Shown here: positions 46,741 through 58,690 of the stretch, piece after piece
Numbering within the stretch: the first letter of the stretch is position 1
Layout of the letters: each line of letters starts with the position of its first letter
Source of the DNA: Pseudocercospora fijiensis CIRAD86
Taxonomy: Eukaryota; Ascomycota; Dothideomycetes; Mycosphaerellales; Mycosphaerellaceae
Assembly (NCBI RefSeq): GCF_000340215.1
Contig: NW_006921533.1
Location: 1,099,161 to 1,163,160 of the forward strand
Direction: 5' to 3'
Length of the DNA: 64,000 nucleotides
Made by a program: the position numbers and the translations under genes
The notes under the pieces: generated by a model
The model's database searches: none
Seen by the model: only the letters and a program-made list of their open reading frames with translations
Told to the model about the DNA's origin: nothing

Positions 46741-48329
46741 ATGTCTTCTAAGGAGGCTATCAACCTGCTCCGCGGCTAGCCTTCGAAGTCGCTTTTGCCT
46801 GTCGACCTGGTTCGTGAGGCAGCCACCGCCGCGCTGTCAGACCGCTCTATAGCATATCTAGGACTACTATACGGCCCTAACGAAGGTTATGAGCCTGCAC
46901 GCGAAGCTATCGCGTCGTAGCTAACCTCATTTTACCGCCCGTTCCTCCCTATTAGAGTAGAGAGAATATATATTACAGGGGCAGCTTCCTAGAACCTAGC
47001 GGTTATACTAGGGGTATATACTAACCTAGTCTATACGCGCAATATCTAGATCGTATCTTCCGTCTATATACTTACATTTCGAATATTCGAAGACGCTAGC
47101 TTTAGTAGCAAGATGCAAGCGGTACTAGAAAATTATAATAAATTAGATATAGACATTAAGTATTTGCGCCGCGAGATATAAAAGAGCGAGGACAAAGCTT
47201 AAAAGCAAGGCAATTACAAACCTCGATTTAAGCTAGATCGTAAAAGGGCTAAGATATATAAACATATTATTTATTATATATCTATCTTTTTAAATCTATC
47301 GTCCCGGACGATAAGCTTAGAGAGAAAATAGTAGCTAGTATAGCTTATAAGGGAATACGATATATTAGTTACTTATAACGATATATACGACGTATTATAG
47401 TAGTCTATAGACACCTCCTTAGACCCGTATATCTCTAGCGGGATAATAAAAACATTATAGCTACTATAGCTAGTCGATATTAATTACGAGTTAAAGGGCG
47501 GCGCCGAGCGAGTAGGTACTAATAGATTTAGCAATATTTATAGCAATAGGACGATAACTAAGATCCTTAGTCCTAGCCTACGAATAGGTTAGGCTAAGGG
47601 TACGCCGAAATTAGTATACGGACTTTTATAAGCGTAAGTGCGGTATTCTTGCTTTCCTTATTAGTCTCTAGGTTTAAGTGCGCCTATAGTACCTATAATA
47701 CGAAGTATATGTTTTATATCTAACTTAGTCTCTAACTTTGCATTCGGATATTCTTCTCGGTGCTACGTATAGCCCTATCTTAGAATTATATAGCTAATAT
47801 ATATTGTAATAGTAGCTGTTAACGCTTAGGAGGTTTACTATACTAGCTTACGTCTACATATATTATAAGGCTTCTCTAAGAGGGCAAGGTCTAGAATTAT
47901 ATATAGGACATTTTATATCTAGCATACGCTTCCCGATATAGGACTATAATGCTTGCAATTAAGCATTACCTGTACCCGCTCGGATTTATAGCTCTATAGC
48001 CTAATCGCGATGTCGTAGGTAGCTATTTTATCTAGCTAGGTCTCCTAAATGGTTTAGACGGTATACATTTAGCCGAGCTTTACTAGAAGGATAAGAATTT
48101 GGTTATTGCTCTAGGCAAGATCTTCGAGGTACCTAAAGACAATCCGCTCACCTTTTCGAACAGTATCCGATTATGTTTCGCGTAGGAAGACGAGCCGAAG
48201 CTGCGAATAGGGATCGAGCGCATTGCTAGAGTCGCTACAAAGCTCCTGAATGCGAAAGAAGATGGCAACGGGGAGTATGTGGTTGTACACAAGGATGGAG
48301 GGCAGGATATGCTGCAGAATTTTAAATGA
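46741..48329 (+). pseudogene. PLP-dependent aminotransferase (class I/II), RIP-inactivated
   Basis: The start at 46741 (M-S-S-K-E-A-I-N-L-L-R-G) and the end at 48329 have normal sequence. Between about 46775 and 48185 the frame is broken by many TAG/TAA codons at former Gln and Trp codons. Recognisable fold type I aminotransferase motifs: Y-G-P-N-E-G-Y then A-R-E-A-I (about 46880), I-T-G-A-A-S-x-N-L (about 46970), N-D-I-Y-D near 47385 (the D/Y of the PLP site), and the Schiff-base lysine at 47560-47562 in T-K-I-L-S-P. It resembles the Aro8/2-aminoadipate aminotransferase group of about 450-520 residues. There are no obvious introns. The gene is dead, yet its two ends are unmutated. Confidence 0.85.
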
Positions 48330-48706
48330 AAGGAGCAGTCGACAGGACCCAAGTTGGTTTTGAAGCCTTGCGATGTGTTTTGACATTGGCTCGGTATCAT
48401 CCGGAGCTAGCTTATGCCCTCTGTGCAGCGCAGTCCTCCCACCTTCGACCCTGGACATTCCAGTCACACAATAATGCCTTCTGACGTCTTTACATGGCTC
48501 GATCCTAGAATTTCCGGCGTCGGGATGCATGCTGTCGTTTGCTGGTTCCCTGCATACGCGCTCATTCGAGCGCTTCCACAAGCGATAGGCCGAGAGACTC
48601 ACATCTGTGCGTGTCGAAACGGGCGCCTCGCCGCTGCTCTACAGTATGGATCTTTGATGTGGCACAGCATCTCTATATCGGTAGAAGAAATTCCACGCTG
48701 TCGCAG
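48330..48706. other. Short intergenic region between two pseudogenes
   Basis: No gene is supported. An open frame at 48539-48964 reads into the DUF3176 relic from upstream, but its first 56 codons lack family features. Confidence 0.4.
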
Positions 48707-49541
48707 ATGATGAAGCCAACCTTTGCTACAACTAGCTGGACTGGCCGAATGGAGTTTTGGCTATGGGCGATTCTTTGCGAAAAGCAGCTTCCAAAAATTC
48801 CGAGCAGGATAGAACGAGAATGCTTAGATCGGGCAGCATCTAGACACAGCAAACCGGCTTTATCATGGCTTTGGGAATTGCTCGGGCTTCTTACGAGCAT
48901 CGCGTGTGTCGCAGGTCTTCTAGTCATACTTGGCAGGTATAAGGGCAAGCCAATATTAGTGTGAGCTATGGCCTTACAATCAACGACGTTGTTTCCATCC
49001 TTGCCGTGGTAGCCAAGGCGGACATGATCCTGCCGACTGCTGAGGCATGCAGTCGCTATATAGGGTACCTGATAATCTGGGCTTCGACTCCACTTACAAT
49101 CGGCGTGCCGGGACGAGCGCAATCATTGATGACATACGTCTGGCTTTCTACACAGCTCAGTTTAATGGCTCTTTCGATCAAATCTCTAGTAGTATCCCCG
49201 TGTGGCAGATGCTCGGAACTGAGGTCGTCATGGACGACATTGCGGTCAGCCTTACCAGTCACCTGCGCAACTTCGCCAACGGCCTGGATGTGGTAGAGAG
49301 CACGGCTGTGACTGTAAAGAACCTGGTGCGTGCTCGGTGGTGGTGGGCCACATTTGCGATCCTGATTTTGTCACTGACAACTGCGTTCTTGCTGTTCACT
49401 GTTGCGCTGACGAGCAAGCGAGGAGTTCCTGCGTGGAACAGCTTAAGTCTTGCTCCACTTCTGCATGGCGTCGATGGTGAAAGCTGCCAAGCGATCACTG
49501 GAGATAGGATTGATCACATCGAAGATAATGCGAGGCCCTAA
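48707..49541 (+). pseudogene. DUF3176-type membrane protein, frameshifted and internally deleted
   Basis: From the ATG at 48707 the reading gives a Trp-rich start, then a membrane segment (W-E-L-L-G-L-L-T-S-I-A, about 48860-48935) ending in G-K-P-I-L-V. A one-base loss at about 48962 creates a TGA stop; in the next frame the expected S-Y-G-L-T-I-N-D-V-V-S and A-E-A-C-S-R-Y follow. The C-terminal piece (third frame, about 49110-49541) has W-W-W-A-T-F-A-I-L-I-L-S (membrane) and S-K-R-G-V-P-A-W-N-S-x-S-L. These match both ends of fungal DUF3176 proteins, but the roughly 300-residue extracellular middle is mostly absent. CA/TG content is normal, so this decay is not RIP. Confidence 0.7.
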
Positions 49542-50240
49542 GATAGCCAAGTTATGGTGCTGAAGACAGATCTCTGGAGGATGGAAGGCAGCATGTAACG
49601 CCACGAGCAATATGTTGTCAAATAGAGTATAGAGATTGTAGTTCAGGTAAGACCTACATATAATCTTGCCACGCTGCTGATACAGTCACATGTCTACGTT
49701 CGTGATGTGCTTACTATTCAAAGCTTCACATGTGCAGACCTGTTTCATTCAATGCGGAGTACATGCAAAGCACAGCTAGATTCCTTGCAGCAACGTTGAA
49801 TGTGATCACACCCCGGAGCCGCACAACATCGCAACGATCTGCGAGTCATTTGTGTTCCAAATCCCGAGCAGGTTGCACTGAGGACATGGAGGAATCGGGT
49901 GTCTGCTGCAAGACCATGCTCTGTGATCCATCTGATGCTTTCGGAGGGACGTAGCACATGCGCTCAAGGGTCACAAGCACATGCGTATGCCTTAGTCTGT
50001 CCTGGGGCTGTACGGTACAGTAGTCGAAATGTCCAGCCGACCTTTGTCGCGACATGGACCGCCGTTTGAAGATGGTGAAAAGTGGTGGGCATCCTTTGAA
50101 GAAGGTCATCGGCTGGAGGCACCGCTATCAAGACGCAGCGGCCAGTCTGCTGGTCAAACAGCGGACGTTGAATCTCACGCTGGGCTCGTGGTCACACGCT
50201 GCACCTTCAAGATCTGCAAGGTACCGAACGCTGAACGCCA

Positions 50241-50270
50241 CCTGCCCTGCCCTGCCCTGCCCTGCCCTGC
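50241..50270. repeat. Microsatellite (CCTGC)6
   Basis: Six perfect copies of CCTGC. Confidence 0.95.
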
Positions 50271-51155
50271 CGATCGCTTGGGTACGCGGCACGTTCTGCT
50301 GCGATGTCCCATGGCGGCATGGCGGGCTTCGCGACAGTTGGCCCGGCAAACGCTGAGAGCCTTTCGGAGATGAAGTCCGCTTGAAGTCGGCGACATGGAG
50401 AGATGAAGACTGACATGTTGCTGGCCAACGAGGACGCGAGTGCAGAGAAGAGAAGAGGAGAGTGAAACGAGGCAGGCGCGACCAACCAGAAACCCCGGCA
50501 CGCGTGAGCTACAGTAAAAAGAAGGCTAGGCGGCTCTCAAGGGTCCACCGGGCCACACACGCTAAGGTTTCCAAACACTTCACGTCTCTTGCTGAACGGC
50601 GAACGCACCCCTTACTATGTGATGTTTGGGCGACGTACTCTGGGTCCGATGCTGGAATCCGCTTCGCGCCCTGTCACAAGATTGCCTCGAGTGGCCATGG
50701 GCCTATGGCTGGTCGAAGACGGCTGCACATTCCTGGCCTTGCCGCTTTTCCACGGATGACGAATGACGAGGACGCTAGGTGCACTGCACACTCGCGATGG
50801 TGGACCATGAGGCTGAGAAGAATGATGCCTGAGACAAAGAAATGGAGGTGGTGAAGCCGAAGTACCATCACATGTAGCATAGTCCGCCCTGCCGTCGTAC
50901 CAGAGTGCACGATGGCAGCAATGGATATAAGCAGGCTGCGGAAGCATGCAGGCGCAGCCGCACGAGATGCAGATGCAAAGCGTGGTGACGCGCATCGAGC
51001 GAAGACAAACGGCCATCTGAAACGCTCTGGTTCGACAGACGGAGGAAGGGATTGGACCTCGTTGAAACAGCAGAAGCAGAATTTGCTGCTGAACCGAAAG
51101 GTGAGTCCACCGCACCTTCCTTCAAAAGCAGCGTCGTCGCGCCGCCCATTCACCA

Positions 51156-51184
51156 CCGCTTCCGCTTCCGCTTCCGCTTCCGCC
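51156..51184. repeat. Microsatellite CCGCTT, about 5 copies
   Basis: Hexanucleotide tandem repeat about 360 bp upstream of the GH55 start. It gives S-A-S-A-type artefact frames. Confidence 0.9.
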
Positions 51185-51543
51185 TCCTTCGCGAAGCTAC
51201 CTTCACCTTCACTTGCCCTCGTCGCTGAGGCTGCTGCTGTTGTTGTCGTTTTTGCAGTAACAATCCATTCACAATTGCATTGTCTGCGTCACTGTCATTC
51301 ATTGCGCACTTCACGCGCGTCCGCGACGCCTCCATTTCTCGACACACCACACCTCAAAAGCTTCCCTTCCCTTTTCCACCACCCCCCTTGCTTGGCCGTG
51401 GCACTCCGAAAAACAACCTCGACAGCTACACACTCTTACGAGCTCACTTTCGACGAATTACAACCAAGCTTCTCAGTGCAGGCCACTGACATCCTAGCTT
51501 CAGCAACCCGAACTTCATCGACGAATCCGTATCTTCAGCGAAC

Positions 51544-53952
51544 ATGCTTTCGCTACGCAGCACCTCGCTGCTCATAACAGCGCTGTGCGCTACCCTCTCC
51601 TTCCTTCCAGCAGCCTCGGCGGCGCCAGCACTTCAAGAGCGTCAATCTTCTCCCAATTTCTGGATGGCCGATATCAACCGAACACCTGGAACCGTTTGGG
51701 GCAATCCCAACACAACTTACAAAATCTTTCGAAATGTGGTCGACTTTGGCGCTAAAGGAAATGGACAAGCTGATGACACTGAGGCCATCAACAAGGCCAT
51801 CTCCTCGGGAGGACGTTGTGGCGACGGCTGCAATTCATCTACTATCCAGCCCGCCATCGTGTATTTCCCGCCAGGCACTTACAGAGTCAGCAAGCCGATC
51901 ATCATGTTCTACTACACGCAGCTCATTGGTGACGCGCTCAACAAGCCAATCATCAAAGCCGACCCCGACTTCACGGGCATGGCACTTTTGGACAGCGATC
52001 CCTACAAGGACGGCGGCGCGAACTGGTACATCAATCAGAACAACTTCTTCCGCCAAGTCCGCAACTTTGTCATCGACCTTACGCCTGCGCCAGCTGCAGC
52101 AGGCATCCACTGGCAAGTCGCTCAAGCTACATCACTTCAGAACATCGATTTCAAGATGACCGAAGGTGGCAATCAACAAGGCATCTTTATGGACAACGGC
52201 AGCGGTGGATGGATGAGCGACTTGACCTTTGAAGGCGGCAAAATTGGAGCCTTTCTCGGAAGTCAGCAGTTCACAACTCGCAACCTGAAGTTCACAAATT
52301 GCCAGACAGCCATAGTCATGAACTGGAACTGGGGCTGGGTACTGAACAACGTCTCCATTTCCGGTGGTACCGTCGGCCTCGACATGGCTGCAAACCCTAC
52401 CAACCAATCCACCGGCTCCGTCCTCCTTTCGGACAGCGTCATCTCTGGTACGACATATGGCGTCAACACGTCGTTCTCCATGACCGGCAATGTGCCAGCT
52501 ACTGGAAACACGCTTGTCCTTGACAACGTCGACATGTCAACATGTCAGCAAGCTGCGGTCTGGTCGGCCAAGACTAAATCGTCGGTCCTGGCGCCAGGCA
52601 AGATCGAGGCCTGGGCGCAGGGTAACGGATATGACCACACTGCTTCTGGTAAGCGTACACAGGGTCCTATAAGCAAGGCCAAAAAGTCAACGCAGCTCCT
52701 TGATGGCGCTGGCAATATCTTTGGCCGAAGCAAGCCTCAGTATGAGGATTTACCAGTTGGTAGCTTCAAATCTGTCAAGACTGATGGTCGCTGCAAGGGG
52801 GATGGACAGACTGACGACACTGCCTGCATCCAAAAGTTCCTTGAGACTGTTGCTGGTACTGCTGACGCGGTTGCGTACTTCGATCACGGCGCCTACCTCT
52901 TGAAGGACACCGTTACAGTACCCAACAAGATCAAGATTGTGGGCGAGATCTGGTCACTGATTGTCGCTGATGGCGCCTCTTTCAACAACGTCAAAAAGCC
53001 GAAGCCAGTATGGCAAGTTGGTAAGCGTAATGGCGGCAACATCAATGGTGGTGTGGAAATCAGCGACCTTATGTTCGAGACCAAGGGTCCTGCTCCCGGC
53101 GCTATCATGATCGAATGGAACCTCAACTCCGCAAATGGCGAGTCCGGCATGTGGGACTCTCACGTTCGCATCGGCGGCTCGTACGGCACTGAGCTTTCGG
53201 AGGCGCAATGCCCGGGATGGCCAACTACTGAGCCAACGCCCGAATGTCAGGGAGTTTTCTTGATGTTCCACGCCCGACCAGAATCTGGCGGTATTTACCT
53301 GGAAAACACATGTGAGTATCCCCATCCCCTTCATTGTTGAAATTCATTTGCTAACATCATTTTAGGGTTCTGGGTCGCAGATCACGACCTTGAGGTCAAC
53401 AATCAGACTCAAATTTCGCTCTACAGCGCTCGCGGCTTCCTTCTTCAATCTAAAGGACCGGTCTGGCTCTGGGGCACTGCATCCGAGCATTCGGTCATCT
53501 ACAACTACCAATTCGATGGCGCTCAGGCCGTGTTCGGTGGATTCATGCAGACCGAAACACCCTACTTCCAGCCAAACCCAGAAGTTCCGCAGCCTTTCGA
53601 CTTCAACAGCCAATACGACGACCCTACCTTTACCATCTGCACAAACGGCACCGACAGCTCAGGCGTTCCCTGCAAAGACGCTTGGGGTCTTCGCGTTGTC
53701 AACAGCAAGAACATCTTGATCTACGCCACAGGCATGTACAGCTTCTTCAACAACTACGCCCAGGCCTGCGTTCCACTTCAAAACTGCCAGGAGCACATGA
53801 TTAGGATTCAAAACAGCCAAGTCGACATGTACACCGTCACCACTAAGGCGGCTGTGAAGATGCTCGACGACTCGGCTGTCGGTGCGCCCATCCTGGGAGC
53901 AGACAACCGGAACATCTTCGGCGACACTCTTGCTTGGTATAGGACCGGTTAG
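51544..53952 (+). CDS. Secreted GH55 beta-1,3-glucanase (exo type)
   Basis: Two exons: 51544-53311 and 53366-53952, giving 784 residues; one 54-nt intron (GTGAGT...TTTTAG, with CTAAC). A signal peptide spans about 1-27 (L-L-I-T-A-L-C-A-T-L). The enzyme has the GH55 architecture of two pectate-lyase-like right-handed beta-helix halves. Each half opens with a D-F-G-A-K-G-N-G-Q-A-D-D-T or K-T-D-G-R-C-K-G-D-G-Q-T-D-D-T motif (about 67 and 410). E630 in W-G-T-A-S-E-H-S matches the position proposed as catalytic acid in GH55 laminarinases. Length fits the family (about 750-800). By family it hydrolyses beta-1,3-glucan from non-reducing ends, in wall turnover or attack on other fungi. Confidence 0.95.
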
Positions 53953-55874
53953 ATAGACTTGCGATTTTCTTCCTTTTCGGCGTACAAATTGGAGCTAGCT
54001 GCTTCCTCGCTGCTCCGCCACAGGAGTCTTTGTGTGACGAGGATCCGAGCAGCTCAGGAACGAGGCATGATATACCCAGCGCTTGCATGCGCTAGTGGCT
54101 GACAGAAATTCAGCACAGGAAGGACAAACGGCGTTGGTGGGTATTGTACGCTTGCTTTGGCAGGCAGGTTCTCATGGATCATGAGTGAAAGCTACCACAG
54201 TGGCTCAGAAATGAATGCACATTTGAAAAGTTGCGGAACGCTCCTATACCTTCTCTTCCACGTTACTGCCCTCCTCGCATATATTTCTTTATTCTTCAGA
54301 CCTTCGTAAATCAAATTTTTGTGCTCTTTGGCTGATCATCGTGAGCTATCCGGCTATCAAAGACAGTACACCTACACCTCTGGGAGATTGAATTCTAGTC
54401 ACTTTTCAAATTCGCACATGGCGCTGTGAGTATGCATCATTCAATCACCTACTCATTCACCAGAAGCTTGATGTCATCGCGGAAAGTCTGCCAAGACCGA
54501 TTAGATTTCAACCAGGCAGCACGCGGCGTTGCGGAATCGCGGATACTGTAGTTACGCCATCTCGCGTGGCTCACCGTTGGGTCAGATACGGTAATGTCTC
54601 CATGAAAAGCAATTCGGCAGACGAGTGCAAAGCAATCGCACTGCCAATTTTGATATTATGAACGGCTAATCCTAGCTTTCAAGTTGCTACTTGTCGTCTG
54701 CATCCAACAAGAAGCTGGGCCACGGCACATGACTGTGCACTGAGTTTGGTTCGGCTGTCCTTACCGACCATGAGATCTTCGAGTACCTGTCGATCATGAT
54801 GGCATTGTGGTTTCAACTATTATGCTGGCCTTGCTTCTTGCGAGAAGAAGATGGCTGCCGCTCTGTATGGCAATCGGTGGGTGGTGCAAGCCATATGCAC
54901 CGAATATTGGCCACAGAAAAGCCATGCCATCTCTTTCCCCCACGGAGGCTACCAAACAAGTGTCATCTGGCGCGCAGGCTTCCGTTCCAAAATGGCGCTC
55001 TCTCTCGTGACGTCGTAATCCAGAGGGTTGACGTGTTTCCGCCCAGTGTGGTCGAAAGTGCAGGTTCAGAAGAGCCGGTTCTCACAACCAGGACCAAAAA
55101 CCCAGGCAAGCGAGGCGAGGTCAGCAGAAAATCAAGGCAAGGCAAGTCTTGTCGATGCGAGCAGGAAGAAGGGGTCTTTTGATGCCGACGTCGAAAATCG
55201 AAAACAGGAGTGAATGCACGACTAGCAGGCTTCATCCTGGCCCGTTGCCATGTTCTCACGGCAGGTTGTTCGGGTGATTACCGTAGGCCCTGACCGGAAG
55301 CATTGAAGTGAAGATAAGCTGCACTCTTCCAACAACATCGGACACACAAATAGACTGTTCAAGTATTTCGTCCAATGAGAGGCTTGATCTCAGAGCCAAC
55401 AGAGCCTCAACAGCCTTGCTGAAGGTCTGACTTCAAGATCCTGTCCAGGCTGAACCACTGCATAGCATGTCAGGAAGATTGGGAACGTGGTCGCGCGGAT
55501 CGTTGTCTTGGGTGTGTCGTCCATTCGCGTGGAGCGTCGCCAGTGAAATGTTTTAGTCCGCCCAGATCGTCGGCTCGAAGGAGTCTAGGGTGGAACTTCT
55601 CGCCCCCGGCCATTCCACTTTCTGCGAGCACTTCAAGTCATGCTTTCTTGGCCGAAGTTGAAACTTGCTTTCCTAGAACGCCTTCCAAGCTTGGGTTGCC
55701 CGTCTTGCTCCATCTGGTCTCGCCTCGCGCATGCTATATAGTCCTGTATGCCATGCTGACAACATCGACAAGACTAAGGTGCCCTGCATTTCCTTGCGCT
55801 TCACACCTTTCCCTTCTACTTTCTCATGTCTGTCCTTTCCCACTACCAGCAGTATACGCCGCTAATACACCGCA
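53953..55874. other. Intergenic region after GH55
   Basis: About 1.9 kb with no supported gene. The largest frame (54796-55182, 128 codons) has no domain, signal peptide or upstream context. It includes the promoter of the following hypothetical gene. Confidence 0.5.
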
Positions 55875-56633
55875 ATGGGCGATCAAGCTAGCAGTGGCGA
55901 CTTGCAATCCATACTGAGATCACTGCCCGCCGGCGACCTGGTGCAAGCCAGACAATTCATCGATTCCTTACTCACACCAGAACGACTCGTGACCGCAAAC
56001 CAGCAGCTTTCACCCCTGCTCCTTCTGCCTCGCAATGTCTTAGAGCACATCGTCGAATTGGCGGTTTCTTACGACGGAGACATATCAGTGGACGACGTAA
56101 GAAGAGAGCCGGGACTTCTTCAGACCTGCCACAAACTACGCACAGAAGCGAGTCGACTGTACTTCAGCCGCAACACATTCAAACGCAAGCGAAGCCTCCG
56201 AGAGCAAGGCCTGGAACGCTGGGCCAAAGTCCGAGTTGGTGAAAACAGACGATACCTCAAAAGAGTCAAACTTGGACCTCCATTGCATTGCAATCATTCC
56301 GAAGCAGAGAAAGAGGCGGAGAAGCTGGATACGAAATGCGGAGTCGGGAAAGGTACGATTTGGGTGCTCTCGGACGATGATTTTGAGAATGACTATGAAT
56401 GGTGGGTCAACTCGCTGGGTGAGACGGAGAAGATCGAGCTCGATGCTAGCGAAGGTGTTCGGGACACGGCCGACTTGTCGACGCGAGCTATGGCCAACAC
56501 GATCAGACCTGCTGCTTCTTGGTACTGTGCGTCGTGGATGGCTCGGAAGGATACGCCGGAACCGCCGGCCACGGACTACTTTTCGCTACACAAGGGCTTG
56601 ATGACACCACAATCGCGGCCGAGTCACACTTGA
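55875..56633 (+). CDS. Hypothetical protein, F-box/2EXR-like fungal type
   Basis: A single-exon frame of 252 residues from the ATG at 55875 (CGCAATGG context). Residues about 50-100 show L-P-R-N-V-L-E-H-I-V-E-L-A and L-L-Q-T-C-H-K-L-R-T-E-A-S-R-L-Y-F-S-R-N-T-F. This is the pattern of the many fungal proteins with a degenerate F-box/2EXR-like region (a hydrophobic L-P start, then R-S-E-A and F-Y-S-x-N-x-F). The remainder is charged and unrecognised. After residue about 240 a different frame stays open to 56833 with plausible protein character, so the true C-terminus may differ through a one-base change or unnoticed splicing. Function unknown. Confidence 0.65.
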   Translation: MGDQASSGDLQSILRSLPAGDLVQARQFIDSLLTPERLVTANQQLSPLLLLPRNVLEHIVELAVSYDGDISVDDVRREPGLLQTCHKLRTEASRLYFSRNTFKRKRSLREQGLERWAKVRVGENRRYLKRVKLGPPLHCNHSEAEKEAEKLDTKCGVGKGTIWVLSDDDFENDYEWWVNSLGETEKIELDASEGVRDTADLSTRAMANTIRPAASWYCASWMARKDTPEPPATDYFSLHKGLMTPQSRPSHT

Positions 56634-57119
56634 GGCAGACGGAATGGGAGGATCTTTATCAACCGGATTGCTGGGGTTTGGAGGCAGAGGCATCGGCACA
56701 AATGTTCCTTGCATCATCACTGGGAAAAGTTTATGGGTGGATGATTGAATTGTTGCTGTTCGATACCCCTGGACGATGGACATGGCGCACTGCATACAAA
56801 CGGTTGAGAGACGACTTGTTGTTGAACGAGTAGGGCGGATCTTGTTGCTTGTGAGGCATTGTGCATGCGAGGTTTCGGGTAAGGCGGATGACTAAACGGT
56901 CATGCCTTGCACTGTTCGCTTTACTGGTTGCACGATGGGGATAGGGATGTGTATACTAGAATGATACCACGATACCACGATAGAATAATGGCCGGCCTAC
57001 TCGGTATGTGAGGAATTGAAGTCGTTGAAGATTAGTTGAAATGCACCTGACTTGGACCACGAATGAAATCTGCTTGGTATTCATAGCTCTGAGAACTACA
57101 TCAATCAAGCAATCTAGCC
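56634..57119. other. Convergent intergenic region
   Basis: The region between two genes that end towards each other. It contains the open continuation to 56833 noted for the upstream gene; otherwise nothing is seen. Confidence 0.5.
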
Positions 57120-58117
57120 TCACAGCTTGGCTTGCAAAACACTTCCTCCATCAAGCACAATATGACCTCCATTGATATGACCTCCCCCGCGACTGCACAG
57201 ATATACCACCGCAGCAGCGATATCCTCCGGCTGTCCCAATCTCCTATTTGGCGTGGCCTCCGCCAGCTTCTTGACACCACCACTCATCTCCATCAATCCA
57301 CTCGCCATCTTCGTCGGGAAGAACCCCGGTGCCAAAGAATTCACGAGAATACCTTGGGGCCCGAGTTCCAACGCCAAATTCCTCGCCAAGTGCAAAGCAG
57401 CAGCCTTGCTGGCCGAGTATCCAAATGTGGCCTGCTTTCCCAGCGTCCCAACACCAATACCTGCAATCGAAGCAGTGATGAGGATTCTAGATGGGTCTTC
57501 GATTGACGCGGCTTTGCGAAGAAGCGGGGCGAATTTCTGTGCGCATGTAAAGACGCTGGTGACGTTTAATTGCATGACTTTTTGAAATGCGGATTCGGGG
57601 TGCTTGTCGAATTCTTCTCCCTAAGAATACATACACACGAAGTCTGTCAGTGTGAATTTCGAGAGCACAATACTGAGGTTGTGCATATCGATGTCTTACC
57701 CATGTTGCACCAGCATTTGCGAACAAAATATCGACTTTATCGGTGTGCTTCTCGACTTCTTTCACCAGACGCTCGACTTCAGCTTGCTTGGCCAGATCGG
57801 CTGGGATACTGATGGCTTTGCATGATGTGCCGAGGGCGTTCAGAGCGGCGCACGCTTCTTCACAGGCTTTTGCTTTGCGGGAGGTAATGAAGATCTTGGA
57901 GCAGCCGGCTTGAGCGAGACTGTATACAAGTCAGTGCTTTGAACAAGATCATGGTGGGGATAGAGGTCGAATGCTGTGTGACATGCATGGGCTTTACTGA
58001 CCCTGACGCTGCATGCAGTCCAAGACCTCTTGAGCCGCCTGTGACTACAGCTACCTTGCCGTTTAGCGAGAAGATGTTCTTGAAGTCAGCGAGCTTGACG
58101 TCTGCTTCGGCGGACAT
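57120..58117 (-). CDS. Short-chain dehydrogenase/reductase (classical SDR)
   Basis: Three exons: 58117-58002, 57919-57700 and 57620-57120, giving 278 residues. The introns are 82 nt (GTCAGT...ACAG) and 79 nt (GTAAGA...TTAG). The Rossmann fold has T-G-G-S-R-G-L-G at 26-33, N-A-G at 107-109 and the catalytic triad S163, Y180 and K184 in G-Y-S-A-S-K. A proline-containing L-A-P-G-F segment follows. The C-terminus includes the usual G-G-H-I-V-L-D-G-G. It is presumably a cytosolic NAD(P)H-dependent oxidoreductase. The substrate cannot be read from sequence. Length fits the family. Splicing keeps the frame at all junctions, supporting the model. Confidence 0.93.
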
Positions 58118-58482
58118 GTTTGCGGTGTTTGCTGTGGGGTGCTCTGTGTCGTGTCCTAGCCGGGGTCTGTGAGAAAGTGGAGAGCTCTGGCTTGGGTATG
58201 TATGATTTGACAAAGAGGATGATGAATGATAGGAAAGCAATGCGGTCCTACCTCCTTCTACATTGAGGGCGATGCATCTATGGCTCGCTCAATTGTACAT
58301 GTCGGCGATGATTCGGTTGGCGAGGAGAGCGATGATCCAATTGCCTCGGTTCTCCGAATGCTTGGCGTGGCCAATGCTTCCTTCTCCAGGGCTAATGGCC
58401 TACTTGATGCAATGCAAGCAACGCGCTCGGGAAGATGTCGTAAGGTGTTGATAGTGATGGGGTCCACCAACCTGTGGATGGT
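58118..58482. promoter_or_regulatory. Upstream region of the SDR gene
   Basis: No gene is supported; small overlapping frames only. Confidence 0.45.
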
Positions 58483-58690
58483 GTACACGCTCTGTAATAC
58501 ACTATGTATACGACCCCTTCAGGCGAGCTCGTTGTGTATACACAAGGCGGAGTTATCGGATACGCTGATATCCCGCCTACAACCCGCCAAGCTGCTTAAT
58601 ATTGCTCGGATATCCTAGTATTCGGGCATACCCGATGTGTATCCATGGGTGTACACCAGTATAATATACGATGTACACAACCTCCATTTC
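58483..58690. mobile_element. MITE-like repeat, copy B
   Basis: About 208 bp bounded by GTGTACAC-type sequences (GGTGTACACGC at the left, GTGTACACC then GATGTACACAACC at the right). It contains several GTATAC motifs. Its middle aligns with 42431-42547 of copy A, and it lacks the inner inverted-repeat element found there. No coding capacity. Confidence 0.55.

Larger units (their letters stand above)
49542..51543. promoter_or_regulatory. Long upstream region of the GH55 gene
   Basis: About 2 kb without a supported gene. It holds (CCTGC)6 at 50241-50270 and a CCGCTT repeat at 51156-51184. Overlapping frames on both strands (for example 50912-51577 and 51115-50615) show no domain. A pyrimidine-rich stretch at about 51355-51400 precedes the start, common in fungal promoters. 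Confidence 0.5.

Noticed and set aside
46080..46763. 227-codon minus-strand frame
   Set aside because: It overlaps the intact 5' end of the aminotransferase pseudogene in antisense, has no domain, and has Arg/His-rich composition typical of chance frames.
50912..51577. 221-codon plus-strand frame before GH55
   Set aside because: It overlaps the GH55 start in another frame and owes much of its length to the CCGCTT repeat and low-complexity DNA.
54796..55182. 128-codon frame after GH55
   Set aside because: No domain, signal peptide or intron-compatible extension; it is antisense-overlapped by an equally long frame.
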